From assembly GCF_001999465.1 (NCBI RefSeq), contig NZ_MQMF01000001.1, positions 682,001-746,000 of the forward strand: a stretch of DNA of 64,000 nucleotides. Direction: 5' to 3'. This DNA is from Fictibacillus arsenicus. GTDB lineage: Bacteria > Bacillota > Bacilli > Bacillales > Fictibacillaceae. Below the pieces are notes generated by a model, which saw only the letters and a list, made by a program, of their open reading frames with translations, was not told where the DNA came from and ran no database searches. The first letter of the stretch is position 1. Every line of letters starts with the position of its first letter. Positions 29,388-41,216 of this stretch are shown in pieces. A program made the position numbers and the translations under genes.

Positions 29388-29434
29388 TAAAAAAACCGCA
29401 CGTTTGTCCTCCTGATATGGACAAAACGGCGGTT
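29388..29434 (-). terminator. terminator after crh, built partly from a repeat copy
   Basis: AAACCGCCGTTTTGTCC and GGACAAACGTGCGGTTT pair over about 16 positions with one mismatch, followed by seven T residues. The first arm is part of the short repeat at 29419-29462. Confidence 0.8.
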
Positions 29435-29462
29435 TGTATTTGTCTGGGGTCAGACCCCTACT
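29419..29462. repeat. short palindromic repeat element, copy 2 (at the crh stop codon)
   Basis: GACAAAA-CGGCGGTTTGT-ATTTGT-CTGGGGTCAGACCCCTACT. The crh stop codon TAG (29460-29458) is the CTA of this element, so insertion set or preserved the end of crh. Confidence 0.8.
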
Positions 29463-29715
29463 CAGTTTTTGAAACAAAATCTGCGAGGGCTTCGATCGCC
29501 TCATTTTCATCAGGGCCATTCACTGCTAACACAAGCTCAGATCCAGAGCCGACGGCTAAGCTCATAATACCCATGATGCTTTTTGCATTTACCTTCTTGC
29601 CTTCTTTTTCAACGAACACATCTGAAGTGAATCGGTTTGCTTCTTGAACGAAAAGTGCTGCCGGACGTGCCTGAAGTCCGCTTTTCAACTGCACAGTTAC
29701 TTTTTTCTCAACCAT
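29458..29715 (-). CDS. crh: HPr-like protein Crh
   Basis: 85 residues resembling HPr, but position 15 is glutamine (SGLQARPA) instead of the phosphorylatable histidine, the defining Crh feature. Ser46 in AKSIMGIMSL remains for phosphorylation by HprK, also encoded in this window. P-Ser-Crh acts as CcpA corepressor. Last gene of the yvcI-rapZ-yvcK-whiA-crh unit, as in B. subtilis. Confidence 0.97.
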   Translation of the reverse strand: MVEKKVTVQLKSGLQARPAALFVQEANRFTSDVFVEKEGKKVNAKSIMGIMSLAVGSGSELVLAVNGPDENEAIEALADFVSKTE

Positions 29716-29758
29716 TCTATTCTACCTCCTCTAGCCTTCTTCTCTTTATATCGAAACA

Positions 29759-30700
29759 TCAATTGATGGGTTGACCTGTTCTAAGTTTTTCTGCAATTTC
29801 ATCAATTTTTCGTAATCGGTGATTTACACCGGATTTGCTGACAGGGCCGGATGATACCATTTCTCCCAGCTCTTTCAGCGTGATTTCCTGATGGGTTACA
29901 CGCAGCTGTGCGATTTCCCGCAGCTTGTTAGGAAGCACTTCTAGTCCTACTTGATCATCGATGTACTTAATATTTTCCACTTGTCTCATAGCTGCTCCGA
30001 CGGTTTTGTTCAAGTTTGCCGTTTCGCAGTTTACCAGGCGGTTAACCGAATTTCGCATATCTTTTAAAATACGAATATCTTCAAAGAATAGAACAGCATG
30101 GTGAGCGCCGATCAGTGTTAAAAACTCTGAAATTTTCTCACCGTCTTTTAAATAAATGATATACCCTTTTTTACGCTCTAGCACCTTGGCTTTCAGCTTA
30201 AACTTATTCATCAGTTCAGCCAATGCAACCGTATGCTCTTCGTACATGGAAAAAATCTCAAGATGATAGCTTGTCTCAGGATGGTTCACTGAACCACCTG
30301 CTAGAAAAGCGCCTCTCATATATGCACGGCGGCAGCAGCTTTTTTTATTAAATTCCTCTGCAATGTTGCGGGTAAACGTGAACGACCCGTCAATAATCTT
30401 CAAATCTTCCAACAATGCTCTCGATTCTTCTGAAACACGTACGATGTAAACGTTGTTCTTTTTCAAGCGCATTTTTTTTCGTACTAACAGCTCAACGTGA
30501 TAAGGATACACACGCTTGATCAGCGTATAAATTCTTCTTGCAATTGCAGCGTTCTCAGTTGGAATATCTAGAATCAGCTTTCTGTTGCTGAAAGAGATGG
30601 AGCCATTCATTCGAATCAATGCAGCCAGCTCTGCTTTTTTACAGCAGTCCTTCAGTTCAAGCTGCGTTAATTCTTTCTTTGTATCTGCAGCGAATGACAT
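29759..30700 (-). CDS. whiA: sporulation/division regulator WhiA
   Basis: 313 residues from the ATG at 30700 ([15 protein letters not shown]), matching the B. subtilis start; a GTG four codons earlier overlaps the GAGGTGG site. N-terminal LAGLIDADG-like domain without catalytic residues (LRIMNGS-type IRMNGSISF and [15 protein letters not shown]), then a C-terminal helix-turn-helix with [16 protein letters not shown]. In Bacillus it binds DNA and influences cell division and chromosome segregation. Its degenerate homing-endonuclease fold is native and unrelated to the ssrA-linked enzyme. Confidence 0.95.
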   Translation of the reverse strand: MSFAADTKKELTQLELKDCCKKAELAALIRMNGSISFSNRKLILDIPTENAAIARRIYTLIKRVYPYHVELLVRKKMRLKKNNVYIVRVSEESRALLEDLKIIDGSFTFTRNIAEEFNKKSCCRRAYMRGAFLAGGSVNHPETSYHLEIFSMYEEHTVALAELMNKFKLKAKVLERKKGYIIYLKDGEKISEFLTLIGAHHAVLFFEDIRILKDMRNSVNRLVNCETANLNKTVGAAMRQVENIKYIDDQVGLEVLPNKLREIAQLRVTHQEITLKELGEMVSSGPVSKSGVNHRLRKIDEIAEKLRTGQPIN

Positions 30701-30730
30701 CTGCTTCACCACCTCTCTTTTGTTCCTTAA

Positions 30731-31681
30731 CTATTTCTCAATAAGTCCTAACAGCAGATCAGATACTCGTCTTGCATCATGTCTGACGAGGGTCCCGTAC
30801 TGGATGATATTATCGCAAACCAATCCGATGCCGAACGACTTTAGACGCTCCTCATCAAATAAAACTTGTGACGCACCTTCTTCCAGATAAAGATCCAAAA
30901 ACTCTGAAGGTATCGTTTCGTTATTTACGATGACAACATCTATAAATTTATGCCCTACATGGTCAATTAAAGCCTGAATGTGATCTCCTGCTGTGTAATC
31001 CGTTGTCTCACCTGGCTGTGTCATGACGTTGCATACATACACTCTAGGTGCCGTTGCCTCGCGGATAGCCTTTGAAATTCCGCCAACGAGAAGATTCGGC
31101 AGAATACTCGTATAAAGACTTCCAGGTCCGATAACAATCAGATCGGCTTCTTGAATTGCCTTAACACTTTCACGAAGCGGTTCGATAAGTTCATCATTTA
31201 AGAAAACTCTTCTAATCTTTTTATTCGACAGCGGAATTTTAGATTCCCCCTGTACAATCGTCCCATCTTCTAATTCAGCACTTAAAATAATACTGTTCTT
31301 CGCTGCAGGCAGTACTTGACCTCTTACGTTTAAAACGCGGGAAAGTTCCCGGATTCCTGTTAAAAAGTCTCCCGTAATATCATGCATAGCAGCTAAAAGA
31401 AGGTTCCCGAGCGAGTGGCCGGTTATTCCGTCACCCACCTTGAACCGGTGCTGAAACATTTTTTCTACCAGCGGCTCTACTTCAGAAAGCGCGGCAATCA
31501 CGTTTCTGACATCGCCAGGAGGAGGCATGTCATAATCTCTCCTCAGTCTTCCTGAGCTGCCGCCGTCATCTGCAACCGTAACGATAGCAGTAATATCTAC
31601 AGGATAGTGCTTCAAACCGCGAAGGAGAACGGAAAGACCGGTTCCTCCGCCAAGCACTACCACTTTCGGCTGCTTCTTCAT
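30731..31681 (-). CDS. yvcK: gluconeogenesis factor YvcK (CofD-like)
   Basis: 316 residues with VVLGGGTGLSVLLRGLK at the N-terminus, VTVADDGGSSGRLR, GDVRNVIAALS, GPGSLYTSILPNLL and CNVMTQPGET: the CofD/YvcK nucleotide-sugar-binding family. In B. subtilis it is needed for growth on gluconeogenic carbon and correct cell shape and it binds UDP-GlcNAc. It starts one base before the rapZ stop, indicating coupling. Confidence 0.96.
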   Translation of the reverse strand: MKKQPKVVVLGGGTGLSVLLRGLKHYPVDITAIVTVADDGGSSGRLRRDYDMPPPGDVRNVIAALSEVEPLVEKMFQHRFKVGDGITGHSLGNLLLAAMHDITGDFLTGIRELSRVLNVRGQVLPAAKNSIILSAELEDGTIVQGESKIPLSNKKIRRVFLNDELIEPLRESVKAIQEADLIVIGPGSLYTSILPNLLVGGISKAIREATAPRVYVCNVMTQPGETTDYTAGDHIQALIDHVGHKFIDVVIVNNETIPSEFLDLYLEEGASQVLFDEERLKSFGIGLVCDNIIQYGTLVRHDARRVSDLLLGLIEK

Positions 31682-32557
31682 CTATACTTTATCCTTTCCC
31701 ATATCTCTGTGGCTGCTAAAAGTAACGTACTCTTTTGATAGCGTGTTTCCAATATATTCAGCAAGGGCTACAGAACGGTGCTTTCCGCCCGTACAGCCTA
31801 TTCCGATAATAAGCTGGCTCTTTCCTTCTCGTTTGTATTGCGGAACCATGAAATGAAGAAGATCGAGCAGCTTTTCTAAGAATTTGTTCGTTTCCGGCCA
31901 CTTTAAAACATATTCAGAAATGTCCGGCTCGAGTCCTGTTCTCGGTCTCATATGCTCAATGTAATGAGGATTCGGTAAGAAACGAACATCAAACACCAAG
32001 TCAGCATCGATTGGCATGCCATATTTAAAACCGAATGACATGACATTGATCGTAAACGGATGAGCAGCGTTTGCAGAATAGCGCTGAATGATACGCTCAC
32101 GCAATTGCAGCGGTTTAAGGTCTGATGTGTCAAGCACTTGCTGAGCTCTTCCCTTTAACTCTTCCAGCATTTCACGTTCCTGCGTAATCCCTTGAAGAGG
32201 ATTCCCGCTTTTCGCCAGCGGATGCGAACGGCGCGTTTCCTTATATCTGCGGACAAGTGTAGCATCCTTGCAGTCTAAATATAAAATCTGCGGCTGAATG
32301 TCTGATGAGACCGCGAGCTGATCCAACGTTGAAAACAGCTGATCAAAAAATTCACGGCCGCGAAGGTCCATCACGAGCGCAACCTTGTTCAGCTTACCGG
32401 CAGATTCTTGCATCAATTCTACAAATTTAGGGAGTAGTGCAGGCGGCAGATTATCTACACAGAAGAAGCCTAAATCCTCGAAGCTCTGCATGGCCACCGT
32501 TTTTCCGGCTCCTGACATTCCTGTAATAATCACCATTTGTACGTCTTGTCTTTCCAT
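31682..32557 (-). CDS. rapZ: RNase adapter/nucleotide-binding protein RapZ (YvcJ)
   Basis: 291 residues. Walker [12 protein letters not shown] near residue 13, [15 protein letters not shown], the RRSHPLA segment, and the C-terminal [18 protein letters not shown]. YvcJ hydrolyses nucleotides and in B. subtilis affects competence; the E. coli homologue controls GlmZ decay. It is directly adjacent to yvcK in a conserved cluster. Confidence 0.96.
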   Translation of the reverse strand: MERQDVQMVIITGMSGAGKTVAMQSFEDLGFFCVDNLPPALLPKFVELMQESAGKLNKVALVMDLRGREFFDQLFSTLDQLAVSSDIQPQILYLDCKDATLVRRYKETRRSHPLAKSGNPLQGITQEREMLEELKGRAQQVLDTSDLKPLQLRERIIQRYSANAAHPFTINVMSFGFKYGMPIDADLVFDVRFLPNPHYIEHMRPRTGLEPDISEYVLKWPETNKFLEKLLDLLHFMVPQYKREGKSQLIIGIGCTGGKHRSVALAEYIGNTLSKEYVTFSSHRDMGKDKV

Positions 32558-32606
32558 GCCGTATCCCCCCTGTAACTATGTTCAATAATTATGCGTCGGC
32601 TCTATT

Positions 32607-33065
32607 TTATGCCGGATCTAATCGATAAGAAAGCAATTCAAAGTCAGGTGTATATGTGAATGTACCAAAAATCATATTGCTTCCTTTTGTCACATAATCC
32701 AAAATGTGATGATCCCCTGGTGCCATCGGCAGTTCTCTTACTTCATCAACCGGCTTCCAGGCTAATTTTCCTTCTTCACATTCTTCTAGCGCTTCACCTT
32801 CTGAATCTGTTGCTAAAAAGGTAAACATCATCCATTCCGATACGATTTTGTCACCTTGTTTAATAATAAAATTAAAAACACCCTTTAATTGCGGGTTCTT
32901 TAAATAAATACCTGTTTCTTCCCGGTATTCCCGGATAACAGTGTCACGAATCGACTCTTCAGACTCCATTTTACCTCCGGGTGCTACCCACCAGCCCCGT
33001 CTAGGCTTTTGAAGCAAAAGCACTTGATTATCTTTGATTAACACACAGTTTGTTACTCTTTGCAC
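32607..33065 (-). CDS. yvcI: NUDIX hydrolase (YvcI)
   Basis: 152 residues with the Nudix box GGKMESEESIRDTVIREY then REETGIY, fitting GX5EX7REUXEEXGU. The substrate may be an oxidised or non-canonical nucleoside triphosphate, or another diphosphate; not determinable. It is the first gene of the yvcI-rapZ-yvcK-whiA-crh unit and has a clear promoter upstream. Confidence 0.92.
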   Translation of the reverse strand: MQRVTNCVLIKDNQVLLLQKPRRGWWVAPGGKMESEESIRDTVIREYREETGIYLKNPQLKGVFNFIIKQGDKIVSEWMMFTFLATDSEGEALEECEEGKLAWKPVDEVRELPMAPGDHHILDYVTKGSNMIFGTFTYTPDFELLSYRLDPA

Positions 33066-33098
33066 TTATTTCACCTCAGGGCTTTGTCTATATCGTTT

Positions 33099-33127
33099 AG
33101 TATACTAAATTATGTAACCCCTCACAA
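33099..33127 (-). promoter_or_regulatory. promoter of the yvcI-rapZ-yvcK-whiA-crh unit
   Basis: TTGTGA (33127-33122), a 17-base spacer and TATACT (33104-33099) lie 34-62 bases upstream of the yvcI start. The rest of the 491-bp gap 33066-33556 holds repeat copy D and the trxB terminator. Confidence 0.65.
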
Positions 33128-33276
33128 TACTGACGCCTCAAGGGTTTATCGTATTTAGTATTCTTATTTTTAAAGTATCGTTTTTGTTTTATTATGTGAA
33201 AAAATCTGATAAATAAAAAAGCTACTCTTCTAAAGGTTCTTTTCAAAAAGATTGTAGCTTTAGAGTAATTTTGTGC

Positions 33277-33405
33277 TTTGATTGAAGCGCAAGGTGCGAG
33301 ACTCCTGCGGGACAAGCGGTCAGGTGAGACCCCGCAGGCGGAAATCCGCCGAGGAGGCTCACCGCTCGCCCCGCGGAAAGCGAGCATCCTGGAGCGGAAA
33401 TCAAC
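33277..33405 (+). repeat. dispersed hairpin-prone repeat, copy D (trxB-yvcI gap)
   Basis: TTTGATTGAAGCGCAAGG at the left, CTGGAGCGGAAATCAACC at the right. An internal GGCGGAAATCCGCC palindrome replaces the GCGCAAAGCGC of other copies, keeping the fold while changing the sequence. Confidence 0.85.
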
Positions 33406-33444
33406 CACTTCCAAAGCAACAAAAATTACGAAAACAGAACACAT

Positions 33445-33475
33445 AAAAAAAGGACACGAAGCATAGCTCCGTGTC
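33445..33475 (-). terminator. trxB terminator
   Basis: GACACGGAGC and GCTTCGTGTC form a stem (one G-U pair) followed by seven T residues on the minus strand. Confidence 0.82.
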
Positions 33476-33556
33476 AAAGTCTTGCCTTTATAAAAAGGGG
33501 GTCAATTTCTTATTTTTATATTACCCCACAATTGTTTCACCACTGTTACAAGTTGA

Positions 33557-34546
<990 letters not shown>

Positions 34547-34597
34547 TTACTATACGTCTATCCTATCGGCTCATAGGAGCAAAGTCCAAGATTCTGC

Positions 34598-36223
34598 TCA
34601 TACGTTACGATTTACCCAGCTGATCAGCTTTTTAATTCTTAAGGAGAGGACGGAAACCGAAACTTCGTACAATTCAGCGATTGCTTTTTGAGTCGATTTC
34701 CCTCTTTGCTTACGTGCTAAGTGATCGATTGCCGCAGCGATTGCTTTTTCGTTATCAAAGATTTTTTCGCCGTTAACTTCTGACAGTTTTATAGCTTCTG
34801 ACCAGTAAAAAAGAACTTGCTCATCGATTGCAGAGCCGCTTTCTTTAACAATCTGAAGAACATCCAGTGCCTGAATTAATAGAGCAGAAGGACTCCCTAC
34901 TTCTACGAGTGCTTCTTCATGTGCTAGTTTAACCGGGAGCTCCGGATGATGCTCAAGCATGATGTTTGCAGCAATTTCTTTTACGAAAAGAGATTCTTCT
35001 TTGCGCATGCAAAAATCACGAAGAGTCTCGTAGGCCTCTTCATTTTTATTCCCTCTAAGTAAAAATAAATGCGTGATTTTGTTTTTTTCCAGTCCTTTAC
35101 GTACATGCTGGATATGTTCCAGCGCTTTAATCTGACGGTCTTTTTTCGGCTTGTTCTGATTGTTCGCAGGAATGCGGTACTGATAGTCTCCGCCTGAAAC
35201 CGTCAGATCACCGTTTTGTGCTTTTTCTATATAAAATGGTGCAACATTGCCTTCTGGATCTAATTCGAGTACCTTTTTCCACGTTTTTAAAGAGAGCTCT
35301 TTATGTCCGAGCGCGTAATAAGAAACGGCAAGCATGTGAGTCGTTACAGGATCATAGACGAACGAAGATTTTCGTAATGTCTGCAGCCATTTATTCGCAT
35401 AAACATGTTCTTCTAGAAGACCAAACGTGTTTCCGAGCTTGTATCTGTGCTCTGGGTGCATAGGGTGCACCATTTTAAGCCGTTCTACAAGCTTTCCGCC
35501 AGGTTCGTCCATTCCTAAATGGAATAAAAAGATCGCTAAATTACATAAAGCGTTCAAATTACCAGGATTCTTATCCAATACATCCTGAAGAACATCCATT
35601 GCTTCATCAAATTCGCTTTTATAAAAATGCGTAAGAGCTAGATTATTGTATGCTGCCCAAAACTTCGGGTGATTTTCGATAATATCACGAAGCTGCTCTT
35701 GTGCAAGAGGAAGATCTCCGCGCTCGATCGATTGTCTTGCCTCATCATGAGATTTGATCAGCTCTTCTTCTGTCGAAAGAGGCAGACCGTTTGCTGACTT
35801 GCTGCCTGTTTCAAGACTGATCAGATCAAGCAGTTCCTGCGTGTCATCGACAAATTCACCGTCTGGATCGTATTGAATGTATAACAAAGCATGTTCTTCT
35901 GCATCAGAATACATGCCTAAATGAGCAAAATTGTTCGCAAGGAAGAAATGACATTCTGACATATCAGATCCATTCTCGATTACGTTCAATAGATGCCTGT
36001 TAGATTCTTCATATTCACCTATCTCAGCAAGCGTTGACGCCAGCTGACATAAAAAAGAGGGCTCTTCCGGCTGGAAGGTAACGGCCCGCTCAAACATTTT
36101 TTTTGCTGTATATAAATCACGCCTGTTGTAGGCTTTAATTCCTTTTTCAAAAAAATAGTCCCCATCCTGAATAAAGGGAAGAACGCGGCCGCCTGCTTCA
36201 GTGGCCCTATTTCTTTTATACAT
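34598..36223 (-). CDS. tetratricopeptide-repeat protein (YvcD-like)
   Basis: 541 residues. Several TPR units are visible: KGIKAYNRRDLYTAKKMFER (about 28-47), QEPSFLCQLASTLAEIG-like, FWAAYNNLALTHFYKSEFDE and NLNALCNLAIFLFHLGMDE. The C-terminal end has a helix-turn-helix-like stretch (STQKAIAELYEVSVSVLSLR). TPR arrays mediate protein contacts; the DNA-binding-like tail suggests a regulatory role, which is inference. Position next to trxB matches yvcD of B. subtilis. Confidence 0.85.
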   Translation of the reverse strand: MYKRNRATEAGGRVLPFIQDGDYFFEKGIKAYNRRDLYTAKKMFERAVTFQPEEPSFLCQLASTLAEIGEYEESNRHLLNVIENGSDMSECHFFLANNFAHLGMYSDAEEHALLYIQYDPDGEFVDDTQELLDLISLETGSKSANGLPLSTEEELIKSHDEARQSIERGDLPLAQEQLRDIIENHPKFWAAYNNLALTHFYKSEFDEAMDVLQDVLDKNPGNLNALCNLAIFLFHLGMDEPGGKLVERLKMVHPMHPEHRYKLGNTFGLLEEHVYANKWLQTLRKSSFVYDPVTTHMLAVSYYALGHKELSLKTWKKVLELDPEGNVAPFYIEKAQNGDLTVSGGDYQYRIPANNQNKPKKDRQIKALEHIQHVRKGLEKNKITHLFLLRGNKNEEAYETLRDFCMRKEESLFVKEIAANIMLEHHPELPVKLAHEEALVEVGSPSALLIQALDVLQIVKESGSAIDEQVLFYWSEAIKLSEVNGEKIFDNEKAIAAAIDHLARKQRGKSTQKAIAELYEVSVSVLSLRIKKLISWVNRNV

Positions 36224-36421
36224 ATATTAGTTCCCCCATCTACTATGTAAACTCTTTACTTCTTTATCGTTCAGTTCACAAAGTTTTCAACCCAAAAATT
36301 ATAACACAGGCTAAAAATACTAACACCCCTTTGACTGTAAATAATGTGCAGGAAACTTTCGACAAAAAATGATTGAAGGATGATATAGATATGAAGGACG
36401 GGCTTACAGCAGATTAGCGCA

Positions 36422-36545
36422 CATTCCGTAAGCGAGCATAAATCCCGCGGGGCGCACATAAATTCCGACGAACGCTCATAAACCCCCGGCGAGCGCGCAT
36501 AAATCCCGACAAACGCGCATTAACCCACTGTGAGCGCGCATATCC
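36422..36545. repeat. 20-21 bp period tandem array 1
   Basis: AATCC-like cores fall at about 36441, 36461, 36481, 36502, 36522 and 36542, with units such as CATAAATCCCGACAAACGCG and CATAAATTCCGACGAACGCT. Units are 60-80% alike. It lies in the 358-bp gap between the TPR gene promoter region and the his terminator; nothing else was seen there. Confidence 0.75.
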
Positions 36546-36556
36546 GTTATCAAAAC

Positions 36557-36590
36557 AAAAAAACAACCGAGAAATTACTCCTCAGTTGTC
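36557..36590 (-). terminator. his operon terminator overlapping the hisI stop codon
   Basis: ACAACTGAG and CTCGGTTGT (one G-U pair) form a stem followed by seven T residues; the first arm contains the last codons and TGA of hisI. Confidence 0.75.
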
Positions 36591-37226
36591 CTTTTTTGTA
36601 TGTCTTTCCTTCAATGTTGCTAAAACATCGTCCAATGGTACCTTTTGCTCCTGCAAAAGCACCAATACGTGATAAAAGAGATCGGAAACTTCCCACTTCA
36701 GCTCTTCGGGGTCTCGATTTTTCGCTGCGATGATGACTTCTCCCGCTTCTTCCCCTACCTTTTTCAAAATCTTATCGACGCCATGTTCAAAAAGATACGT
36801 TGTGTATGCACCTTCTGGCATCTCATGCTTCCGCTGCGCGATAATTTCCTGCAGCTCATTTAATATCGCGTATCGGTCAGAGCTCGGTCCATCATTCTTA
36901 TCATCAGCACTATAAATAGTTTCTGAAAAACAGCTGTACGTTCCTGTATGGCAGGCAGGTCCTTTGGGCTCCACTAAAACCACTAGTGCGTCCTGGTCAC
37001 AGTCATACCTTATGCTCTTCACTTTTTGTGTATTTCCGGACGTTTCACCTTTGTGCCACAATTTTTTTCGTGATCTTGAAAAAAATACAGTTTCGCCGAT
37101 TTCGACCGTTTTTTCGAGCGACTTTTCACTCATGTATGCGACCGTCAAAATCTCTTTTGACTGATAATCCTGCACCACAGCAGGGATCAGCCCGTTTTCG
37201 TCAAATTTCAAGTTTTCCCATTTCAA
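36582..37226 (-). CDS. hisI: bifunctional phosphoribosyl-AMP cyclohydrolase / phosphoribosyl-ATP pyrophosphatase
   Basis: 214 residues. The HisI half (1-110) has [27 protein letters not shown] and the zinc cysteine region [12 protein letters not shown]. The HisE half has [17 protein letters not shown] and [10 protein letters not shown]. It carries out the second and third steps of histidine synthesis. Last gene of the operon; its start overlaps the hisF stop by four bases. Confidence 0.97.
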   Translation of the reverse strand: MKWENLKFDENGLIPAVVQDYQSKEILTVAYMSEKSLEKTVEIGETVFFSRSRKKLWHKGETSGNTQKVKSIRYDCDQDALVVLVEPKGPACHTGTYSCFSETIYSADDKNDGPSSDRYAILNELQEIIAQRKHEMPEGAYTTYLFEHGVDKILKKVGEEAGEVIIAAKNRDPEELKWEVSDLFYHVLVLLQEQKVPLDDVLATLKERHTKKDN

Positions 37227-37981
37227 CGTACAAACACCCCCAACTTTTGCAATTCTGACTTTAGCTCTCCGATTGATGTTTCTTTATAATGAAAAATGCT
37301 AGCGGCAAGACCCGCATCTGCTTTACCTTCTGTGAACGCATCATAAAAATGATTAGCGTTTCCGGCGCCGCCTGATGCAATTACAGGAACAGTCACTGTT
37401 TCACTGACTGCTTTTGTAAGAGCAAGGTTAAATCCAGATTTTTCTCCATCCTTGTCCATGCTGGTTAGAAGAATTTCTCCAGCACCTCGCTTAACTGCCT
37501 CTTGCGCCCATTCAGTGACTTCCCACTGAGTGGGTTTGCGCCCCCCATGAGTGTATACACGCCATGAGCCAAGCTCTTCATCATACTTAGCATCAATCGC
37601 AACGACGATACATTGGGCGCCAAAGTAATCAGATCCTTCTGTAATGAGTTCGGGTCTTAATAATGCAGCTGTGTTTACGGAAACTTTGTCAGCACCTGCT
37701 CTTAAGACTCTTTTCATATCTTCTAATTTGTTAATGCCGCCTCCGACTGTAAAAGGGATGGCGAGTTCTGCCGCAACGCGTTCCACCACTTCAACCATCG
37801 TATCCCGGCCTTCGTGGCTGGCTGAAATATCTAGAAAAACAAGTTCATCGGCGCCTGCTTTATCGTAAAACCTGGCAAGCTCGACGGGATCTCCTGCATC
37901 TACTAAGTTTAAAAACTGAATGCCTTTTACAACCCGGCCTTCTTTTACATCTAAACAAGGTATAATTCGTTTTGTCAGCAT
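37223..37981 (-). CDS. hisF: imidazole glycerol phosphate synthase subunit HisF
   Basis: 252 residues. A (beta/alpha)8 barrel with [15 protein letters not shown] (catalytic Asp11), [39 protein letters not shown] (catalytic Asp130 region) and [13 protein letters not shown]. It forms imidazole glycerol phosphate and AICAR using ammonia delivered by HisH. The start overlaps the hisA stop by one base. Confidence 0.98.
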   Translation of the reverse strand: MLTKRIIPCLDVKEGRVVKGIQFLNLVDAGDPVELARFYDKAGADELVFLDISASHEGRDTMVEVVERVAAELAIPFTVGGGINKLEDMKRVLRAGADKVSVNTAALLRPELITEGSDYFGAQCIVVAIDAKYDEELGSWRVYTHGGRKPTQWEVTEWAQEAVKRGAGEILLTSMDKDGEKSGFNLALTKAVSETVTVPVIASGGAGNANHFYDAFTEGKADAGLAASIFHYKETSIGELKSELQKLGVFVR

Positions 37982-38712
37982 TACTTCACACTTCCTAACG
38001 CATCTGAAAGAGTAAATCGTCCCGTGTAGAGGGCTTTTCCTATAATTGCACCTGCAATGTTCCGTCCATCTTTCTTTAAGCTCACTAGGTCATCAATCGA
38101 GCTGACACCGCCTGATGCAATCACTTCTTTTCCAGTAATACGTGCGAGTTCACCGATCGCTTCTACATTTGGACCCTGCAACATGCCATCTTTTGAGATA
38201 TCCGTAAAAATAAATGTTTCAGCGCCTTCTTCTACTAGTCTTTTTGCAAGATCAACTGCCATGATGTGAGAAGTTTCAAGCCAGCCTTCAGTCGCAACAA
38301 AGCAATCTCTCACATCAAGTCCGATCGCAACTCTAGAACCGCCGTATTTCCTTAATGCTTCTCTCACAAAATCAGGATTGGAAACGGCAGCACTCCCTAA
38401 AATAACACGGTCAACACCTGCATCTAAATAATACGAAACGTCATCCATCGATCGGATACCTCCGCCGATCTGCACTTTTGCAGGCAGCTCTTTTGCCACA
38501 CGAATAACATGTTCATGATTCACTTTTTTGCCGTCCTTAGCACCATCGAGGTCTACCATATGAATCCACTCGGCACCTTGATCTGCGAACTGTTTTGCCA
38601 TATCAAACGGTGAATCGCCATAGACAGTCTCCTGGTTGTAGTCACCCTGCAAAAGTCTTACACATTTTCCGCCCCGCATATCAATCGCAGGATATAGTGT
38701 GAATGAACTCAT
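37981..38712 (-). CDS. hisA: ProFAR isomerase HisA
   Basis: 243 residues. [52 protein letters not shown] and [12 protein letters not shown] define the HisA barrel. It isomerises the aminoaldose ProFAR to the ketose PRFAR. Overlaps hisH by four bases. Confidence 0.98.
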   Translation of the reverse strand: MSSFTLYPAIDMRGGKCVRLLQGDYNQETVYGDSPFDMAKQFADQGAEWIHMVDLDGAKDGKKVNHEHVIRVAKELPAKVQIGGGIRSMDDVSYYLDAGVDRVILGSAAVSNPDFVREALRKYGGSRVAIGLDVRDCFVATEGWLETSHIMAVDLAKRLVEEGAETFIFTDISKDGMLQGPNVEAIGELARITGKEVIASGGVSSIDDLVSLKKDGRNIAGAIIGKALYTGRFTLSDALGSVK

Positions 38713-39350
38713 CTTTGTTTTCCCTCCTCAACGAAACGGCAAAAATTTTTCAGCATCCCCATGCCAGTCTCTGAACTTTTTTCAGGGTGGAACTGCGTAC
38801 CCATGATATGATCGCGTCCAACAACTGCTGGCACTTCCACATCTTCATAATGTGCGGCCGCAGCTAAGACATTTCTGTCGTCTGTTTGCACCACAAATGA
38901 ATGAACGAAATATACGTAGCCTTCATTCAGCCCTTTTAACAAAGGCTGCTCTTTTTGTAAAAAGTGAAGGTTGTTCCAGCCCATATGCGGGACTTTATAG
39001 GCTTTGCCTTCAGCAGTAACACCACTAAAACGATCTACTCTCCCCGGCAAAAGTCCGAGTCCTTTTGTTAACCCGTTCTCTGTGCTTTCTTCAAACAGAA
39101 GCTGCATGCCTAAACAGATTCCCATAAGCGGTTTTCCGTTCTCAGTTTCTTTTTTTATAAAATCGATAAGACCTGTTTCTTTAAGCTCATTCATCGCATC
39201 TTTAAAAGATCCAACCCCAGGAAGCAGCAAGCCATCTGTTTCATGAAGTTCCTCTGGATTGCCAGAAAGAATGTACGGCTGTTCGATTCTTTTTAATGCG
39301 GAACAGACCGAGTGAAGGTTGCCCATTCCATAATCAATAATTCCGATCAT
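38709..39350 (-). CDS. hisH: imidazole glycerol phosphate synthase glutaminase HisH
   Basis: 213 residues of class I glutamine amidotransferase: [24 protein letters not shown], nucleophile elbow GICLGMQLL and the His-Glu pair in [14 protein letters not shown]. It supplies ammonia to HisF. Adjacent to hisB without a gap. Confidence 0.97.
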   Translation of the reverse strand: MIGIIDYGMGNLHSVCSALKRIEQPYILSGNPEELHETDGLLLPGVGSFKDAMNELKETGLIDFIKKETENGKPLMGICLGMQLLFEESTENGLTKGLGLLPGRVDRFSGVTAEGKAYKVPHMGWNNLHFLQKEQPLLKGLNEGYVYFVHSFVVQTDDRNVLAAAAHYEDVEVPAVVGRDHIMGTQFHPEKSSETGMGMLKNFCRFVEEGKQR

Positions 39351-39944
39351 CTATAACATTCCTTTCGTTGAAGGCACTCCTTTAACTCGCGGATCGATCT
39401 GTGTGGCTTCGTCCAATGCTTTTGTAAAAGCTTTAAAAACCGCTTCGATCATATGATGTGTATTCGTTCCGTAATGGATGATCACATGCAGGTTCATTCT
39501 CGCTTCTAACGCCAGTTTCCAAAAGAATTCATGGACGAGTTCTGTATCAAAAGAACCGACCTTTTGACTTGGAAACTCTGCACGAAACTCTAAATGCGGA
39601 CGGTTTGAAAGATCGATAACCACTTGAGCAAGAGTTTCATCCATCGGTACAAAGGCGTTTCCGTAACGCTTGATTCCTCTTTTATCACCTAATGCACCTT
39701 GAATAGCTTGTCCAAGACAGATACCCACGTCTTCAGTCGTATGATGGTCATCAATTTCGACATCACCAGCTGCGTTTACCGTCAGATCGAAATGCCCGTG
39801 ACGCGCAATCGCATCGAGCATGTGGTTTAAAAATGGTACAGGCGTCTGGATGTCAGCTTGCCCTTCTCCATCAATATCGAGTGATAAGCTTATTTGTGTT
39901 TCTTTCGTGTTTCGTTCGATCGCATGCTGACGTCTATTTTCCAT
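39351..39944 (-). CDS. hisB: imidazoleglycerol-phosphate dehydratase
   Basis: 197 residues, the monofunctional form without a phosphatase domain. [54 protein letters not shown] bear the di-manganese histidine ligands. Sixth step of histidine synthesis. Confidence 0.98.
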   Translation of the reverse strand: MENRRQHAIERNTKETQISLSLDIDGEGQADIQTPVPFLNHMLDAIARHGHFDLTVNAAGDVEIDDHHTTEDVGICLGQAIQGALGDKRGIKRYGNAFVPMDETLAQVVIDLSNRPHLEFRAEFPSQKVGSFDTELVHEFFWKLALEARMNLHVIIHYGTNTHHMIEAVFKAFTKALDEATQIDPRVKGVPSTKGML

Positions 39945-41216
39945 TTATTTATCCTCCAGTCGGTAATCGATCGCTCTCGCGTGGGCTTCAAGTCCTTCTA
40001 AGCGTGCAAATGCAGAAATTTTATGGCCGTTTTCTTTCATTGCTTGTTCACTATAGCGGATCACACTAGATTTTTTCGTAAAATCATCTACGTTCAGCGG
40101 GCTTGAAAAACGTGCTGTTCCGCTTGTAGGAAGTACATGGTTACTTCCTGCAAAATAATCACCTACAGGTTCAGAGCTGTATTCACCAAGAAAAATCGCT
40201 CCAGCATGCCTGATTTTACCGAGCAGGCTCATCGGATCTTTCGTCATTATCTCTAAGTGTTCCGGTGCAATTCGGTTTATGACTTCGGCACCTTCAGGGA
40301 GCGAATCAACGATATAAATAGCCCCGTAATCTCGTACCGCTTGAGCAGCAATTTCTTTTCTCGGAAGGTCGTTAAGCTGGCTTTCTACTTCTGCTGCTAC
40401 TTTTTCCGCAAGATCTTTTGAAGTCGTTACTAAAAATGCTGCAGAACGAGGATCGTGTTCCGCTTGTGAAAGCAAATCAGCTGCAATATACTTAGCGTTT
40501 CCTGTTTCATCTGCAAGTACTGCAATTTCACTAGGACCCGCGATCATATCAATATCACAAACTCCGAACACTTCACGTTTTGCGAGTGCTACATAAATGT
40601 TTCCCGGACCCACGATTTTATCTGTTTTTGGAACGGTTCCGGTTCCGTATGCGAGTGCACCGATCGCTTGAGCGCCGCCTATTTTAAACATCCGTTTAAC
40701 GCCAGCGATAGATGCTGCTGCTAAAACGGCTGCAGGAAGCTTACCGTCTTTCCCAGGTGGAGATACAAGAATGATTTCTTCAACACCAGCTACAGCTGCC
40801 GGAATGACACCCATCAATACAGAAGAAGGATATGCCGCAGTTCCGCCAGGCACGTATACTCCCACAGAATCTAAAGAGGTTACTTTTTGTCCCAACATCG
40901 TTCCATCTTCTCTTGTAAAAAACCAAGACTGGCGCTTCTGTTTTTCGTGATATTCGTGGATGTTTAAAGCCGCTTCAGAAATGATATCGATCATCTCTTG
41001 GTCAAGAGATGCAACGGCTTCATCAATTTCATCTTTTGTTACCTCAAGAGAACTGAGCGAAACACCATCAAACTTTTCCGTATAGTTTAAAAGTGCTTTG
41101 TCACCTTCAAGTTTTACATTCTTCAAAATTTCCAAAACCGCTTTTCGCTGTTCTTCTGTATTTTGTTCAACACTTCTTTCTAACGTTTTCAGTTCAGATA
41201 AAGGCTGGATTTTCAC
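39945..41216 (-). CDS. hisD: histidinol dehydrogenase
   Basis: 423 residues. [65 protein letters not shown] and [19 protein letters not shown] are the family's zinc and substrate-binding stretches. It oxidises histidinol to histidine in two NAD steps. The start overlaps the hisG stop by four bases. Confidence 0.98.
   Translation of the reverse strand: MKIQPLSELKTLERSVEQNTEEQRKAVLEILKNVKLEGDKALLNYTEKFDGVSLSSLEVTKDEIDEAVASLDQEMIDIISEAALNIHEYHEKQKRQSWFFTREDGTMLGQKVTSLDSVGVYVPGGTAAYPSSVLMGVIPAAVAGVEEIILVSPPGKDGKLPAAVLAAASIAGVKRMFKIGGAQAIGALAYGTGTVPKTDKIVGPGNIYVALAKREVFGVCDIDMIAGPSEIAVLADETGNAKYIAADLLSQAEHDPRSAAFLVTTSKDLAEKVAAEVESQLNDLPRKEIAAQAVRDYGAIYIVDSLPEGAEVINRIAPEHLEIMTKDPMSLLGKIRHAGAIFLGEYSSEPVGDYFAGSNHVLPTSGTARFSSPLNVDDFTKKSSVIRYSEQAMKENGHKISAFARLEGLEAHARAIDYRLEDK

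Noticed and set aside
29759-30700. WhiA as a second homing endonuclease
   Set aside because: Its LAGLIDADG-like fold is part of a conserved native regulator and lacks the catalytic acidic residues.
36422-36545. CRISPR array
   Set aside because: The units are contiguous, 20-21 bp and diverged; there are no unique spacers and no cas genes.
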